This document shows, piece after piece, positions 63,548 through 64,000 of a stretch of DNA of 64,000 bases; the stretch's first letter is position 1; each line of letters starts with the position of its first letter. The notes beneath the pieces are model-generated. The model did not search any database. It was not told where the DNA came from and saw only the letters and a list, made by a program, of their open reading frames with translations. A program made the position numbers and the translations under genes. The stretch covers positions 2,170,001-2,234,000 of the forward strand of contig NZ_CP040504.1 in the NCBI RefSeq assembly GCF_005886145.1. The letters are read 5' to 3'. The DNA is from Neisseria sp. oral taxon 014 str. F0314 (GTDB taxonomy: Bacteria; Pseudomonadota; Gammaproteobacteria; Burkholderiales; Neisseriaceae).

Positions 63548-64000
63548 ATGGCTACTCAAGACGAACTGAAACGCGTTGCTGCTGAAAAAGCAGTGGAATT
63601 CGTACCTGAAAACGAATACATCGGCATCGGTACCGGCTCGACCATCAATATCTTCATCGAGGCTTTGGGCAAAAGCGGCAAACAGATTAAAGGGGCGGTT
63701 TCCACTTCCGTGAAATCCAGCGAACTTTTGGCAAAATACGGCATTCCCGAAGTATCCTTGTCCGATGTGTCCGGTTTGGCGGTGTATGTGGACGGTGCGG
63801 ACGAAGTCAACCGTATGCTGCAAATGATTAAAGGCGGCGGCGGCGCGCATCTGAACGAAAAAATCGTCGCCAGCGCGTCTGATAAATTCGTCTGCATTGC
63901 CGACGAAAGCAAATATGTATCCCGTTTGGGCAAATTCCCGCTGCCGGTGGAAGTCATCCCCCACGCGCGTTCGCTGGTGTCGCGCAAGCTGGTGGCGATG
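63548..64000 (+). CDS. rpiA: Ribose-5-phosphate isomerase A (partial, runs off the window)
   Basis: The first 151 codons read MATQDELKRVAAEKAVEFVP, then YIGIGTGSTINIFIEAL, YVDGADEVNRMLQMIKGGGG and the FVCIADESK region, the RpiA pattern with catalytic aspartates in DGAD and the Glu/Lys-rich LNEKIVAS. It interconverts ribose- and ribulose-5-phosphate. The 3' part is outside the window. It has its own ribosome binding site (TAGGA). Confidence 0.95.
   Translation, partial: MATQDELKRVAAEKAVEFVPENEYIGIGTGSTINIFIEALGKSGKQIKGAVSTSVKSSELLAKYGIPEVSLSDVSGLAVYVDGADEVNRMLQMIKGGGGAHLNEKIVASASDKFVCIADESKYVSRLGKFPLPVEVIPHARSLVSRKLVAM

Overview
The window is chromosomal DNA from a commensal-type Neisseria. 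It is densely scattered with the 12-base DNA uptake sequence AGGCCGTCTGAA (DUS, AG dialect), about sixty copies counting both strands, many of them as inverted pairs between genes. Gene content fits the genus (comA, rpoE/mseR, the nusA and pheST regions, the IspD/IspF pair, serC). A glycogen/maltodextrin block (malQ-glgB fusion, glgX, glgP) and a sugar-porter/fructokinase pair point away from the pathogenic species and towards an AG-DUS commensal. I cannot name the species from the sequence alone.

Layout. 1-0.53 kb: the first codons of a double-glycine-leader peptide (minus strand, cut by the window edge) and a decayed gene end. 0.58-14 kb: rho, a dGTPase-like gene, two tRNAs (Arg, Glu), a MORN-repeat secreted protein, prmB, an esterase, nhaC, the DNA-uptake channel gene comA, the sigma-E/anti-sigma pair and a lemA-TPM-TPM cluster. 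14-18 kb (minus): an OPT peptide transporter, an FAD-linked dehydrogenase and a small alanine-rich lipoprotein. 18.4-28.4 kb: slyD and the glycogen block. 28.5-29.3 kb: a decayed LysR regulator and tRNA-Val. 29.4-39.5 kb: thrS-infC-rpmI-rplT, then pheS and pheT split by an inserted restriction-modification cassette (vsr, cytosine methyltransferase, endonuclease), then ihfA and a MerR-like gene. 40-42.3 kb: sugar porter plus fructokinase. 42.5-44.3 kb (minus): nitroreductase, serC. 44.5-49.4 kb: rimP-nusA-infB. 49.6-52.5 kb: a 961-residue RTX-repeat protein. 52.6-60.7 kb (minus): clpP, tig, ftsK, a sodium-coupled transporter, a probable small RNA, rsuA and a Fur-controlled HugZ-like gene. 61-64 kb: dnaQ-ispD, a small membrane protein, ispF and the start of rpiA.

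How it works together. MalQ, GlgB, GlgX and GlgP form a glycogen and maltodextrin cycle with two activities joined in one polypeptide; no glycogen synthase or ADP-glucose pyrophosphorylase lies in the window. The translation genes carry typical control elements: an AUC start on infC, a hairpin before rpmI and a terminator-like hairpin ahead of rimP. The lines most worth following are the pheS/pheT insertion, which is bordered by uptake sequences of other Neisseriaceae genera; a methyltransferase with an apparent ribbon-helix-helix head; a probable C-rich small RNA near 59.2 kb; the cut-off bacteriocin-type peptide at base 1; and the MalQ-GlgB fusion.
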